NCBI GenBank assembly: GCA_002371025.1
Contig: DFFQ01000130.1
Span: forward strand, 1 to 22,159
Direction of reading: 5' to 3'
Length of the DNA: 22,159 nucleotides
Source: Lachnospiraceae bacterium UBA3772
Lineage (GTDB): Bacteria > Bacillota > Clostridia > Lachnospirales > Lachnospiraceae
Shown: one piece after another, positions 15,580 to 22,159 of the stretch
How positions within the stretch are numbered: position 1 is the stretch's first letter
How the letters are laid out: the number at the start of each line of letters is the position of its first letter
Program-made: the position numbers and the translations under genes
Notes under the pieces: generated by a model
Seen by the model: the letters and a program-made list of their open reading frames with translations, nothing else
Databases searched by the model: none
What the model was told of the DNA's origin: nothing

Positions 15580-16737
15580 ATGAGAATAGTATGGATAGTA
15601 ATTGACAGTGTGGGTATTGGGGCCCTTCCGGATGCTGATAAGTACGGCGACAAGGGAGCAGACACATTAGGACATATAGCTTTAAAGTCGGAAGTATTTA
15701 AAATTGATAATCTTAGAAGATTAGGCATAGGAAATATCCCGGGAGTATGTGAAAAGATAGGGGGAGTAAAAGAACCTGTCGGTTTATACGGAAAATCAAA
15801 GGAACTTTCTTCTGGCAAGGATTCCGTAACGGGACATTTTGAGATGATAGGAATAAATACCGTGGTGCCATTTAAGACTTATCTTAATGGATTTCCTCTG
15901 GATCTAATGGAGGAATTCCTTAGAAGAACAGGTCTTAAGGGATATCTTGGAAATAAGGTTGCATCAGGAACAGAGATAATTAAAGAGCTGGGAGATGAAC
16001 ATGAAAGAACAGGTTTCCCTATAATATATACTTCTTCTGATTCGGTTTTTCAGATTGCTGCATCTGAGGAAACATTTGGACTTGATAATCTTTATAAAGT
16101 ATGTGAGATCGCAAGGGAGCTGCTTAAAGGAGAGAATCAGGTTGCAAGAGTAATAGCCAGACCATTTGTAAAAGAAAATGGTGTATATAAGAGAACTTCC
16201 AACAGGCATGATTATGCGATAAAACCTGATAAGGATAATCTTTTGAATTATCTTAAAGAGGATGGAATCATGGTTTATGCGGTTGGAAAGATAAATGATC
16301 TTTTCTCCGGCTGTGGTGTATCTCAAGCGGTTCATACTGATAATAATATGGATGGAGTGGATAAAACCATTAGGGCTATGGATGAAGTTGATCAGGGACT
16401 TATATTTACAAATCTTGTGGAATTTGATTCTACCTGGGGACATAGAAGAGATGTAAGTGGATACAGGCAGGGGCTTGAAGATTTTGATAGAAGACTTGTA
16501 GAGATAATGGATAAATTAAAAGATGATGATGTGCTTATAATAAATGCAGATCATGGCTGTGATCCTTCTTATAAGGGTACGGATCACACCAGAGAATATA
16601 TTCCGATTTTAATCTATGGAAAAAATATAGAGCCAGGATGTCTTGGAATAAGAGACACATTTGCGGATATTGGTGCAACGGTAGGGAAATTGCTTAACTG
16701 CAGCAAAGAGTTAAAAATAGGAACAAGTCTTTTATAG
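15580..16737 (+). CDS. deoB: Phosphopentomutase
   Basis: This 385-residue enzyme interconverts ribose-1-phosphate and ribose-5-phosphate (and the deoxy forms), feeding nucleoside-derived sugar into central metabolism. It belongs to the alkaline phosphatase superfamily with two manganese ions. Metal-ligand motifs are D9 in VIDSVGIG, EFDSTWGH, NADHGCDP and TDHTREYIPIL. Other marks are KYGDKGADTLGHIA and GKDSVTGHFEMIG. The residue that aligns with the phosphorylated Thr (T85 of Bacillus cereus) is Ser S82 here, TCC codon. The rest of the motif is intact, so activity is probably kept. It is followed 54 bases later by pyrimidine-nucleoside phosphorylase with the same style of ribosome site, which together break down pyrimidine nucleosides. 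Confidence 0.95.
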   Translation: MRIVWIVIDSVGIGALPDADKYGDKGADTLGHIALKSEVFKIDNLRRLGIGNIPGVCEKIGGVKEPVGLYGKSKELSSGKDSVTGHFEMIGINTVVPFKTYLNGFPLDLMEEFLRRTGLKGYLGNKVASGTEIIKELGDEHERTGFPIIYTSSDSVFQIAASEETFGLDNLYKVCEIARELLKGENQVARVIARPFVKENGVYKRTSNRHDYAIKPDKDNLLNYLKEDGIMVYAVGKINDLFSGCGVSQAVHTDNNMDGVDKTIRAMDEVDQGLIFTNLVEFDSTWGHRRDVSGYRQGLEDFDRRLVEIMDKLKDDDVLIINADHGCDPSYKGTDHTREYIPILIYGKNIEPGCLGIRDTFADIGATVGKLLNCSKELKIGTSLL

Positions 16738-16779
16738 GACTGATACAGTTTTAAAAACGTTAAAATATGGATGTTACCT

Positions 16780-16786
16780 GGGGTGA
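16780..16786 (+). promoter_or_regulatory. Ribosome binding site that fixes the nucleoside phosphorylase start at ATG 16792
   Basis: GGGGTGA lies 5 bases before ATG 16792, in the same arrangement as for deoB. An in-frame ATG at 16771 precedes this site and is unlikely to be used. Confidence 0.85.
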
Positions 16787-16791
16787 TAAAA

Positions 16792-18150
16792 ATGAGAATG
16801 TATGACATTATCGATAAGAAAAAATATAAGAAGAAGTTATCTGATGAAGAGATAAGATTTGTTGTTGATGGATATACTGAAGGAAGCATTCCTGATTATC
16901 AGATGGCAGCATTTCTTATGGCTGTATGGTGCAATGGAATGGATGAGGAGGAAACACTTTCTCTTACTATGGCCATGGCGCATTCCGGGGATATGCTGGA
17001 TCTTTCTATGATACCGGGAACAAAAGTAGATAAGCATTCCACAGGGGGGGTGGGGGATAAGACCACTCTTTCAGTTGGGCCAATAATTGCAAGTCTTGGA
17101 ATTCCAATGGCTAAAATGAGTGGAAGAGGACTTGGACATACTGGTGGAACTATTGATAAATTAGACAGTATTCCGGGTTTTTCATCTGATATTTCCGACG
17201 AAAGATTTATAGAGATAGTTAAAACTGTAGGTTTTTGTGATGCATCCCAGACTAAGGACTTAGCTCCGGCAGATAAAAAAATATATGCTTTAAGGGATGT
17301 TACTGCCACTGTAGATGATTATTCTCTTATAGCTTCTTCTATCATGAGTAAGAAGATCGCTTCCGGAGCAGATGCAATACTTCTTGATGTTAAATGCGGA
17401 AATGGTGCATTTATGCAGGATGTATCAAGTGCCCGAAAATTAGCAGAGTGCATGATGAATATAGGAAAGCTTTCCAATAGACAGGTGAACTGTATGATAA
17501 CTGATATGAATGAACCTTTAGGAAATACCGTGGGTAATTCCATTGAAGTTATTGAAGCTATTGATCTTTTAAAGTATGGTTTTGACAGCGATAAGGTGGA
17601 TAAAAGATATAGTGATATAGTGCTTTATGTCTGCCGAGAAATGGTTCTTATGTCAGATATATTTAAGAATGAAAAATATGAGAATACGACAGAAGAAGAA
17701 AAAATTTTAGAGGCTGAAAGAATTGTAAGAGAAACGGTGGAACAGGGTAAGGCACTTCAGAAAATGAAGGAATTTATAGCTGCGGAAGGTGGAGACAGTA
17801 ACGTGGTTAATGATTATTCGCTGCTGCCAAAGGCTAAATATATATACGAAGTAACATTTGATAGAGATGGTTATTTAGACAGCGTAGATACTAAAGAAGT
17901 TGGAATGGCATCTCTTATGTTAGGGGCAGGGAGATTAAAGAAAGAAGAAGAAATAGATTCTGCAGCGGGTATAAGACTCTATAAGCATTTGGGTGATAAG
18001 GTTAATAAAGGCGAGAAATTTGCAACTCTTTATACAAATAAAGAGGAAATAATTAAGGAGGCAGAGGTAAGACTTCTTAATGCATATAAAGTTTCAGAAA
18101 AAGCCAATAGTACAAAAAATGTGATTATTGATATCATAAGACAAGTGTAA
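16792..18150 (+). CDS. pdp: Pyrimidine-nucleoside phosphorylase
   Basis: This 452-residue cytoplasmic enzyme cleaves uridine and thymidine with phosphate, giving the base and (deoxy)ribose-1-phosphate for DeoB. The N-terminal alpha domain has MYDIIDKKKYKKKLSDEE and YQMAAFLMAVWCNGM. The phosphate/potassium site is KHSTGGVGDKTT (K81, H82, S83) and the family signature SGRGLGHTGGTIDKLD covers residues 110-125. The last residue of that signature is Asp where most family members have Glu. SSIMSKKIASGADAI and the C-terminal domain (SAAGIRLYKHLGDKV) complete the fold. E. coli-type thymidine phosphorylase (deoA) is the close alternative; length and Firmicutes context favour pdp. It is probably co-transcribed with deoB. 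Confidence 0.94.
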   Translation: MRMYDIIDKKKYKKKLSDEEIRFVVDGYTEGSIPDYQMAAFLMAVWCNGMDEEETLSLTMAMAHSGDMLDLSMIPGTKVDKHSTGGVGDKTTLSVGPIIASLGIPMAKMSGRGLGHTGGTIDKLDSIPGFSSDISDERFIEIVKTVGFCDASQTKDLAPADKKIYALRDVTATVDDYSLIASSIMSKKIASGADAILLDVKCGNGAFMQDVSSARKLAECMMNIGKLSNRQVNCMITDMNEPLGNTVGNSIEVIEAIDLLKYGFDSDKVDKRYSDIVLYVCREMVLMSDIFKNEKYENTTEEEKILEAERIVRETVEQGKALQKMKEFIAAEGGDSNVVNDYSLLPKAKYIYEVTFDRDGYLDSVDTKEVGMASLMLGAGRLKKEEEIDSAAGIRLYKHLGDKVNKGEKFATLYTNKEEIIKEAEVRLLNAYKVSEKANSTKNVIIDIIRQV

Positions 18151-18166
18151 TGTAGAATCTTTTGAT

Positions 18167-18195
18167 TTGTAATATATCTATTTTTTGTATATAAT
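18167..18195 (+). promoter_or_regulatory. Sigma-A promoter for the pspA-pcrA unit
   Basis: TTGTAA (18167-18172), a 17-base spacer and TATAAT (18190-18195). Transcription would begin near 18202 and give a leader of about 67 bases. No sigma-54 site was seen, so unlike the E. coli psp operon this is an ordinary promoter. Confidence 0.75.
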
Positions 18196-18269
18196 AGAGA
18201 CTAGTGACGGCGATTTATCAGCCTAAAACAATAAAACAGAGTGGTTATTAAAGGAGGAAGTTTTATATT

Positions 18270-18965
18270 ATGGGAATCATTCAGAGATTTAAAGACATTA
18301 TGTCAGCTAATATCAATGCTCTTCTTGATAAGGCAGAAGATCCAGAGAAGATGATCGATCAGACAATGAGAAATCTTACAAGAGATCTTGGTAAGGTTAA
18401 AGAAGAGACTGCAGCTGTTATGGCAGATGAGCAGAGAGCTAAGAGAGAACTTGACGAATGTACAGCAGAGATGCAGAAGATGCAGACTTATGCAGAGAAG
18501 GCAGTACTTGCCGGAAATGATGCTGATGCAGCTAAGTTCCTTCAGGAGAAATCAAGGCTTCAGGTTAAGCAGCAGTCATTACAGCAGACATATGAAGTAG
18601 CTACAGCTAATTCAATGAAGATGCGTCAGATGCATGATAAGCTTGTTAATGATATTAATGAACTTAATTCAAGAAGAGATGCTATCAAAGCTAAGATCAG
18701 AGTTGCAAAGACTCAGCAGGATATCAATAGAATCCAGTCTTCAGTTAGTGATTCAGCATCAAGCATTTCAGCGTTTGAACGCATGGAAGCTAAGGCTGAT
18801 GCAATGCTTGACAGAGCAAATGCAGAAGCAGAACTTAATTCAACTGAAGCTACAAGCGAAGTAGATGCACTTGCATCAAAGTATGATGCAGCTCCGGACG
18901 CAGCCGTTGAAAGTGAGCTTGCAGCACTCAAGGCAAAACTTGGAGTTACTTCATCTGATCAGTAA
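18270..18965 (+). CDS. pspA: PspA/IM30 family membrane-stress protein
   Basis: A 231-residue, almost fully helical coiled-coil protein of the ESCRT-III-like PspA/IM30/Vipp1 family, which assembles on the inner face of the membrane to protect it under stress. MGIIQRFKDIMSANINALLDKAEDPEKMIDQ is the typical amphipathic start (split here: MGIIQRF, then NALLDKAEDPEKMIDQ). Long heptad-like Glu/Gln/Lys stretches run from about 30 to 180, and the Ala/Ser-rich C-terminus (EATSEVDALASKYD) resembles Bacillus LiaH/PspA. The ATG follows AAAGGAGGAAG; spacing of about 12 bases is long. The stop shares one base with the next start, so it is co-translated with pcrA. Confidence 0.93.
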   Translation: MGIIQRFKDIMSANINALLDKAEDPEKMIDQTMRNLTRDLGKVKEETAAVMADEQRAKRELDECTAEMQKMQTYAEKAVLAGNDADAAKFLQEKSRLQVKQQSLQQTYEVATANSMKMRQMHDKLVNDINELNSRRDAIKAKIRVAKTQQDINRIQSSVSDSASSISAFERMEAKADAMLDRANAEAELNSTEATSEVDALASKYDAAPDAAVESELAALKAKLGVTSSDQ

Positions 18966-21280
18966 TGAACGGATTAAATAAAAAACAAGAAGAGGCCTGC
19001 TCGTATACCGAGGGGCCTCTCCTTATTTTGGCGGGAGCAGGATCAGGCAAGACCAGAGTTTTAACCCATAGGATTGCCTATCTTATCAATGAAAAGTCAG
19101 TAGCTCCTTATAATATTCTGGCTATCACTTTCACCAACAAGGCTGCAAAAGAAATGCGTGAAAGAGTTGATAAGATAGTAGGTATGGGATCGGAAGAAAT
19201 ATGGGTAAGTACTTTCCATTCAATGTGCGTGAGAATCTTAAGAAGATTTAATGAAAAAAGGGGAGGAACCAATAATTTCACTATCTACGATACCGATGAT
19301 CAAAAAACAGTTATTAAAGAGACTCTTAAATATTTAGGGCTTGATGAAAAAAGATATCCTGTAAAAGCTATGATATCAGCCATATCTAAAGCAAAAGAGG
19401 AATTTCTAGATCCGGAACAATTTGAAAGAACTGCCGGGTCTTCATTTTATGACCTTCAGGTAGCAAAGGTATATCATGAATATCAGAAACGCTTAAGGCA
19501 GAATAACGCCATGGATTTTGATGATCTTATATTTAATACCATACAGTTATTTACCTTCCAGCCGGATGTTCTTAAGCTCTACCAGGAAAGATTTAAATAT
19601 ATCATGGTAGATGAGTATCAGGATACAAACCATACTCAGTTCTTACTTGTTAAGATGCTTGCTTCAAAATATAGAAACCTTTGCGTTGTAGGTGATGATG
19701 ATCAGTCTATTTATAAATTCCGCGGAGCAAATATTGAGAATATCCTTAGTTTTGAAGATGTATATCCTGATGCCAAGGTAGTAAAACTTGAGCAGAATTA
19801 CAGATCTACAGCTAATATCCTCAATGCGGCAAACGGAGTTATAGCCAATAATGAAGGAAGAAAAGATAAGTCTCTCTGGACTGAAAATGAAGATGGAGAG
19901 AGAGTATTCTTTACCAGATATGAAAATGAAAGAGAAGAAGCACTGGGAGTTGCAGATCAGATGATCGAAGATATGAACCAGGGCGCGCTTCTTAATGACA
20001 TGGCGGTTCTCTACAGAACCAATGCTCAGTCAAGAGTATTAGAAGAAAGACTTATCAGAGCTAATATCCCATATAGGCTTGTGGGCGGAACTAACTTTTA
20101 TTCAAGAAAAGAGATAAGAGATATAGTTGGTTATTTAAAATGTATCTCAAACCCTGATGATGATGTGTCACTTCAAAGAATAATAAATGTTCCACGACGT
20201 GGTATAGGTAATTCGACTATTGAAAAATTAGCTGATTTTGCTGAAGGAAATGGACTCAATCTTTATGATGCCATTGCGGATTCAGAAATAGTACCTGGAG
20301 TATCAAGAGCCGTGACAAAGCTTAATTCTTTCTATGAAATGATGGAAGAATTTAAGAGAGAAGCATTTGATGAAGAGACAAGTCTTTTAGAACTTTATAA
20401 TGATATTCTGGATAAGACAGGCTATATGGCAGAGCTTAAAGCTGATACTTCAATTGAAGCGCGTACCAGAGTAGAAAACTTAGAAGAATTTAGAAATAAG
20501 ATCACAGACTATGAAAAAGGTGAAGAACATCCTACACTGGCAGGTTTGTTAGAAGAAGTGGCTCTGGTAGCTGATGCAGATAAGGATGATGATCCGAATA
20601 GCGATAAGGTTACCCTTATGACTCTTCATAGTGCTAAAGGTCTGGAATTTCCTTACGTTTATATGGTTGGAATGGAAGAAAGATTATTCCCTAGCGGAAT
20701 GTCTCTTGATTCAGATGATCCTGATGCAGCGGAAGAAGAAAGAAGACTCTGCTATGTAGGAATCACCAGAGCTATGAAGAAATTATATATGTCTGCGGCA
20801 AAATCCAGAATGGTAAATGGAATTACTCAGTATCCGGCAGTATCAAGATTTGTAAAGGAAATTCCTAAAAATCTTATCAGATACAGAGGACTTTCCATGG
20901 AAGACAGGGATGATTCACACTATGAAAGTTCATATGACAGTGGAAATCGTTATTCATTTGGAGGATCATATAGCGGCGGAAGAGCATCGTATTATGACGA
21001 CTATCAGTATGAAAGACCAACATCTTTTAGAAAACCTAAGAGAACAGAGTATACAGGTAAGAAATTAGAGAAACCTCAGATCTATGGACTCTCTAAAGGT
21101 ATGCCTCAAAAGGTGGAGCTGGATTACACAGTTGGTGATACTGTAAAGCATATTAAATTTGGAAAAGGAACAGTAAAAGAGCTTATTCAGGGCGGAAATG
21201 ATTATGAAGTCACTGTAGAATTTGAGACAGCAGGAGAAAAGAAAATGTTCGCATCCCTTGCCAAATTAAGGAAAATTTAA
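18965..21280 (+). CDS. pcrA: ATP-dependent DNA helicase PcrA (UvrD/Rep, SF1A)
   Basis: A 771-residue 3'-to-5' helicase for DNA repair and removal of stalled complexes. Motif I is GAGSGKT (K29), motif II DEYQD (D216-D220), motif III DDQSIYKFRGA, motif V LHSAKGLEFPYVYMVGMEE and motif VI EERRLCYVGITRA. After an Arg/Ser/Tyr-rich linker (about 640-710), the C-terminal Tudor-like domain (VGDTVKHIKFGKGTV) binds RNA polymerase in PcrA. The ATG is the TAATG overlap with pspA; the nearest GGAG is about 19 bases upstream, so translation probably depends on coupling. A strong inverted repeat lies in codons 9-19. Pairing with pspA in one operon is unusual, since PspA acts at the membrane and PcrA on DNA. 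Confidence 0.97.
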   Translation: MNGLNKKQEEACSYTEGPLLILAGAGSGKTRVLTHRIAYLINEKSVAPYNILAITFTNKAAKEMRERVDKIVGMGSEEIWVSTFHSMCVRILRRFNEKRGGTNNFTIYDTDDQKTVIKETLKYLGLDEKRYPVKAMISAISKAKEEFLDPEQFERTAGSSFYDLQVAKVYHEYQKRLRQNNAMDFDDLIFNTIQLFTFQPDVLKLYQERFKYIMVDEYQDTNHTQFLLVKMLASKYRNLCVVGDDDQSIYKFRGANIENILSFEDVYPDAKVVKLEQNYRSTANILNAANGVIANNEGRKDKSLWTENEDGERVFFTRYENEREEALGVADQMIEDMNQGALLNDMAVLYRTNAQSRVLEERLIRANIPYRLVGGTNFYSRKEIRDIVGYLKCISNPDDDVSLQRIINVPRRGIGNSTIEKLADFAEGNGLNLYDAIADSEIVPGVSRAVTKLNSFYEMMEEFKREAFDEETSLLELYNDILDKTGYMAELKADTSIEARTRVENLEEFRNKITDYEKGEEHPTLAGLLEEVALVADADKDDDPNSDKVTLMTLHSAKGLEFPYVYMVGMEERLFPSGMSLDSDDPDAAEEERRLCYVGITRAMKKLYMSAAKSRMVNGITQYPAVSRFVKEIPKNLIRYRGLSMEDRDDSHYESSYDSGNRYSFGGSYSGGRASYYDDYQYERPTSFRKPKRTEYTGKKLEKPQIYGLSKGMPQKVELDYTVGDTVKHIKFGKGTVKELIQGGNDYEVTVEFETAGEKKMFASLAKLRKI
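18991..19020 (+). repeat. Nested hairpin in the first codons of pcrA
   Basis: AGAGGCC (18991-18997) pairs with GGCCTCT (19014-19020). Inside the 16-base loop, CTCG (19000-19003) pairs with CGAG (19009-19012) around a 5-base loop. The next bases are CCTTATTTT, so the whole resembles an intrinsic terminator placed just after the pcrA start. Confidence 0.8.
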
Positions 21281-21301
21281 CAATATAAAATCTTTTTTCT
21301 G

Positions 21302-21330
21302 TGGAACATGATGAAATTCTGTGGTATAAT
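21302..21330 (+). promoter_or_regulatory. Promoter of the small acidic membrane protein
   Basis: TATAAT (21325-21330) has the TGn extension (TGG). At 17 bases upstream the -35 is poor (TGGAAC), so the extended -10 probably does most of the work. The leader is about 35 bases. Confidence 0.65.
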
Positions 21331-21355
21331 CAAATCACATTTAGATCTTTAGCGA

Positions 21356-21362
21356 AAGGTGG
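21356..21362 (+). promoter_or_regulatory. Ribosome binding site for the small acidic protein
   Basis: AAGGTGG precedes ATG 21374 by 11 bases. An in-frame GTG at 21359 overlaps this site, so ATG 21374 is preferred. Confidence 0.65.
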
Positions 21363-21373
21363 GTCGTTACTTT

Positions 21374-21628
21374 ATGAAGAAAGAAGAACTTAGAGAAGAA
21401 GGCGCTGTTGAGGGAGCAAAGAATGCGATTATCTCAGTAGCAATCATTGTAGGTATTATCACACTTATTGTTGGTATTGCTGTAGCAGTTTACAAGTATC
21501 TTACACCAGATTATCTTGATGATTTTGATGAATTCGATGATGATTTTGATGATGATTTCTTTGAAGATGATGATCAGGATGAGATTACAGAAGATGTAAA
21601 GCCTGAAGCAGTAACAGCAGAAGCTTAA
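21374..21628 (+). CDS. Small single-pass membrane protein with an acidic Asp/Phe tail (unknown function)
   Basis: An 84-residue protein I do not recognise. KKEELREEGAVEGA is followed by one hydrophobic segment of about 24 residues (IISVAIIVGIITLIVGIAVAV) and then a tail with DFDEFDDDFDDDFFEDDD. The tail is almost all Asp, Glu and Phe, so it is strongly negative; it could chelate divalent cations or dock basic partners, but that is speculation. The charge around the segment does not settle which side the tail faces. The gene is monocistronic, between its own promoter and a perfect terminator, which argues that it is expressed. Confidence 0.8.
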   Translation: MKKEELREEGAVEGAKNAIISVAIIVGIITLIVGIAVAVYKYLTPDYLDDFDEFDDDFDDDFFEDDDQDEITEDVKPEAVTAEA

Positions 21629-21656
21629 TCTACACTTTAAGAATCTTTTAAAATAT

Positions 21657-21687
21657 CCGCGATGGACTTCCATCGCGGTTTTTTTTT
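21657..21687 (+). terminator. Intrinsic terminator after the small acidic protein
   Basis: CCGCGATGG pairs with CCATCGCGG (9 bp, perfect) around the 4-base loop ACTT, followed by nine T residues. It isolates the small gene from the response regulator. Confidence 0.96.
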
Positions 21688-21713
21688 GCGTAGGCAACGA
21701 GCCGCCAGGCGAG
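21688..21713. other. GC-rich extragenic patch just after the terminator
   Basis: A 26-base segment with GGCAACGAGCC and GCCGCCAGGC, each able to form a small stem, sits in otherwise very AT-rich intergenic DNA. It follows the terminator T-run directly. The function is unknown; it could be a dispersed extragenic repeat. The rest of the gap to 21839 is AT-rich. Confidence 0.45.
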
Positions 21714-21785
21714 ATGTTATTTAAGAAATTATTAATATCTTTACATATATTAAATTAATTATTATGCATTATCATAGGAGTACGT

Positions 21786-21791
21786 TATAAT
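21786..21791 (+). promoter_or_regulatory. Possible -10 element for the response regulator
   Basis: TATAAT occurs at 21786-21791 and again at 21807-21812 in very AT-rich DNA. Neither has a good -35 at 17 bases, so which is used, if either, is uncertain. Confidence 0.35.
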
Positions 21792-21839
21792 TATTATCTG
21801 GATATTTATAATTTTAACATTTAATTGAGGAGAAGAAAA

Positions 21840-22159
21840 ATGGCAAATATTCTTGTATGCGATGATGACAGAGAGATAGCTGATGCTATTGAGATTTATC
21901 TCAGAAGCGAAGGGCATAGAGTAATTAAAGCCTATAACGGACAGGAAGCTTTGGATAAAATGGAGGGGGAAGAGATACATCTTGTTGTAATGGATATCAT
22001 GATGCCTGTTTTAAATGGTATAGAGGCTACACTTAAATTAAGAGAAAAGTCACATGTTCCTGTAATCCTTCTTTCAGCAAAGTCTGAAGATAATGATAAG
22101 ATACTTGGTCTTAATATAGGGGCGGATGATTACGTTACAAAACCTTTTAATCCGCTTGA
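21840..22159 (+). CDS. OmpR/PhoB-type response regulator, 3' end cut by the window
   Basis: The first 106 codons are present. The receiver domain is intact: acidic pair DDD (8-10), phosphoacceptor D52 in VVMDIMMP, a Ser in ILLSAK and the conserved Lys in DDYVTKPFNPL. The wording GADDYVTKPFNPLE is typical of OmpR-family regulators with a winged-helix output domain, such as VanR/WalR-like proteins; the output domain and any sensor kinase gene lie beyond the window. GAGGAG precedes the ATG by about 7 bases. In contrast to the LytTR protein at 8291, this receiver keeps all phosphotransfer residues. Confidence 0.9.
   Translation, partial: MANILVCDDDREIADAIEIYLRSEGHRVIKAYNGQEALDKMEGEEIHLVVMDIMMPVLNGIEATLKLREKSHVPVILLSAKSEDNDKILGLNIGADDYVTKPFNPL

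Noticed and set aside
17044..17056. Run of seven G, a T and five G inside pdp
   Set aside because: It is a likely sequencing or slippage hot spot, but the frame continues through it and the protein motif KHSTGGVGDKTT is correct, so there is no frameshift.
18196..18269. Leader of pspA examined for a riboswitch or RNA gene
   Set aside because: About 70 bases with no recognisable conserved structure; only a strong ribosome site is present.

Overview
The window looks like a low-GC Firmicutes chromosome, most likely a butyrate-producing member of the Lachnospiraceae (Butyrivibrio/Roseburia type). The clues are AT-rich codon use with AGA-dominated arginine, strong AGGAGG-type ribosome sites, a butyryl-CoA:acetate/4-hydroxybutyrate CoA-transferase-like protein with the C-terminus IWRRSNKR, and a DUF6142-like small membrane protein. 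The genus is an inference. Every credible gene lies on the + strand and intergenic gaps are short; no gene-free stretch exceeds about 155 bases. I saw no tRNA, rRNA, CRISPR array, insertion sequence or phage gene.

Layout. (1) 1-2035: the 3' part of the CoA-transferase, then an 8-oxoguanine DNA glycosylase. A 29-bp tandem duplication straddles the CoA-transferase stop. (2) 2080-5188: a tight three-gene redox module (GlpA-like FAD protein with a C-terminal BFD iron-sulfur site, a GlpB-like FAD/NAD oxidoreductase, and a DUF1667 four-cysteine protein), probably an anaerobic glycerol-3-phosphate dehydrogenase-type complex. (3) 5245-8276: a bifunctional class A penicillin-binding protein with its own promoter and terminator. 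(4) 8291-9034: a LytTR-type regulator whose receiver domain lacks the usual phospho-aspartate; its ribosome site abuts the preceding terminator. (5) 9046-15515: a pyrimidine operon pyrC-pyrF-pyrK-pyrD, followed in the same transcription unit by a small membrane protein and a 691-residue M29-type aminopeptidase with an extra N-terminal domain. (6) 15580-18150: deoB and pyrimidine-nucleoside phosphorylase, a nucleoside salvage pair. (7) 18167-21280: a pspA-family membrane-stress gene whose stop overlaps the start of the helicase gene pcrA. (8) 21302-21687: a small single-pass membrane protein with a very acidic tail, with its own promoter and a perfect terminator. (9) 21840-22159: the start of an OmpR-type response regulator, cut by the window end.

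How the genes work together. De novo UMP synthesis (dihydroorotase, orotate-forming PyrDK, OMP decarboxylase) sits next to pyrimidine nucleoside breakdown and ribose-1-phosphate/deoxyribose-1-phosphate recovery, so about 9 kb deals mainly with pyrimidines. The other units (cell wall synthesis, membrane stress/DNA repair, redox) are housekeeping. No wholly new system is evident. The most unusual points are the pspA-pcrA translational fusion point with a terminator-like hairpin inside the first codons of pcrA, the degenerate LytTR regulator behind a terminator, the fused M29 protein in a pyr operon, the Thr-to-Ser change at the presumed DeoB nucleophile, and the frame-shifted duplication of a gene's last codons.

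For several genes the upstream-most start is not the best one. I moved starts to positions with a properly spaced ribosome site (penicillin-binding protein, LytTR regulator, pyrC, M29 protein, deoB, nucleoside phosphorylase, small acidic protein).
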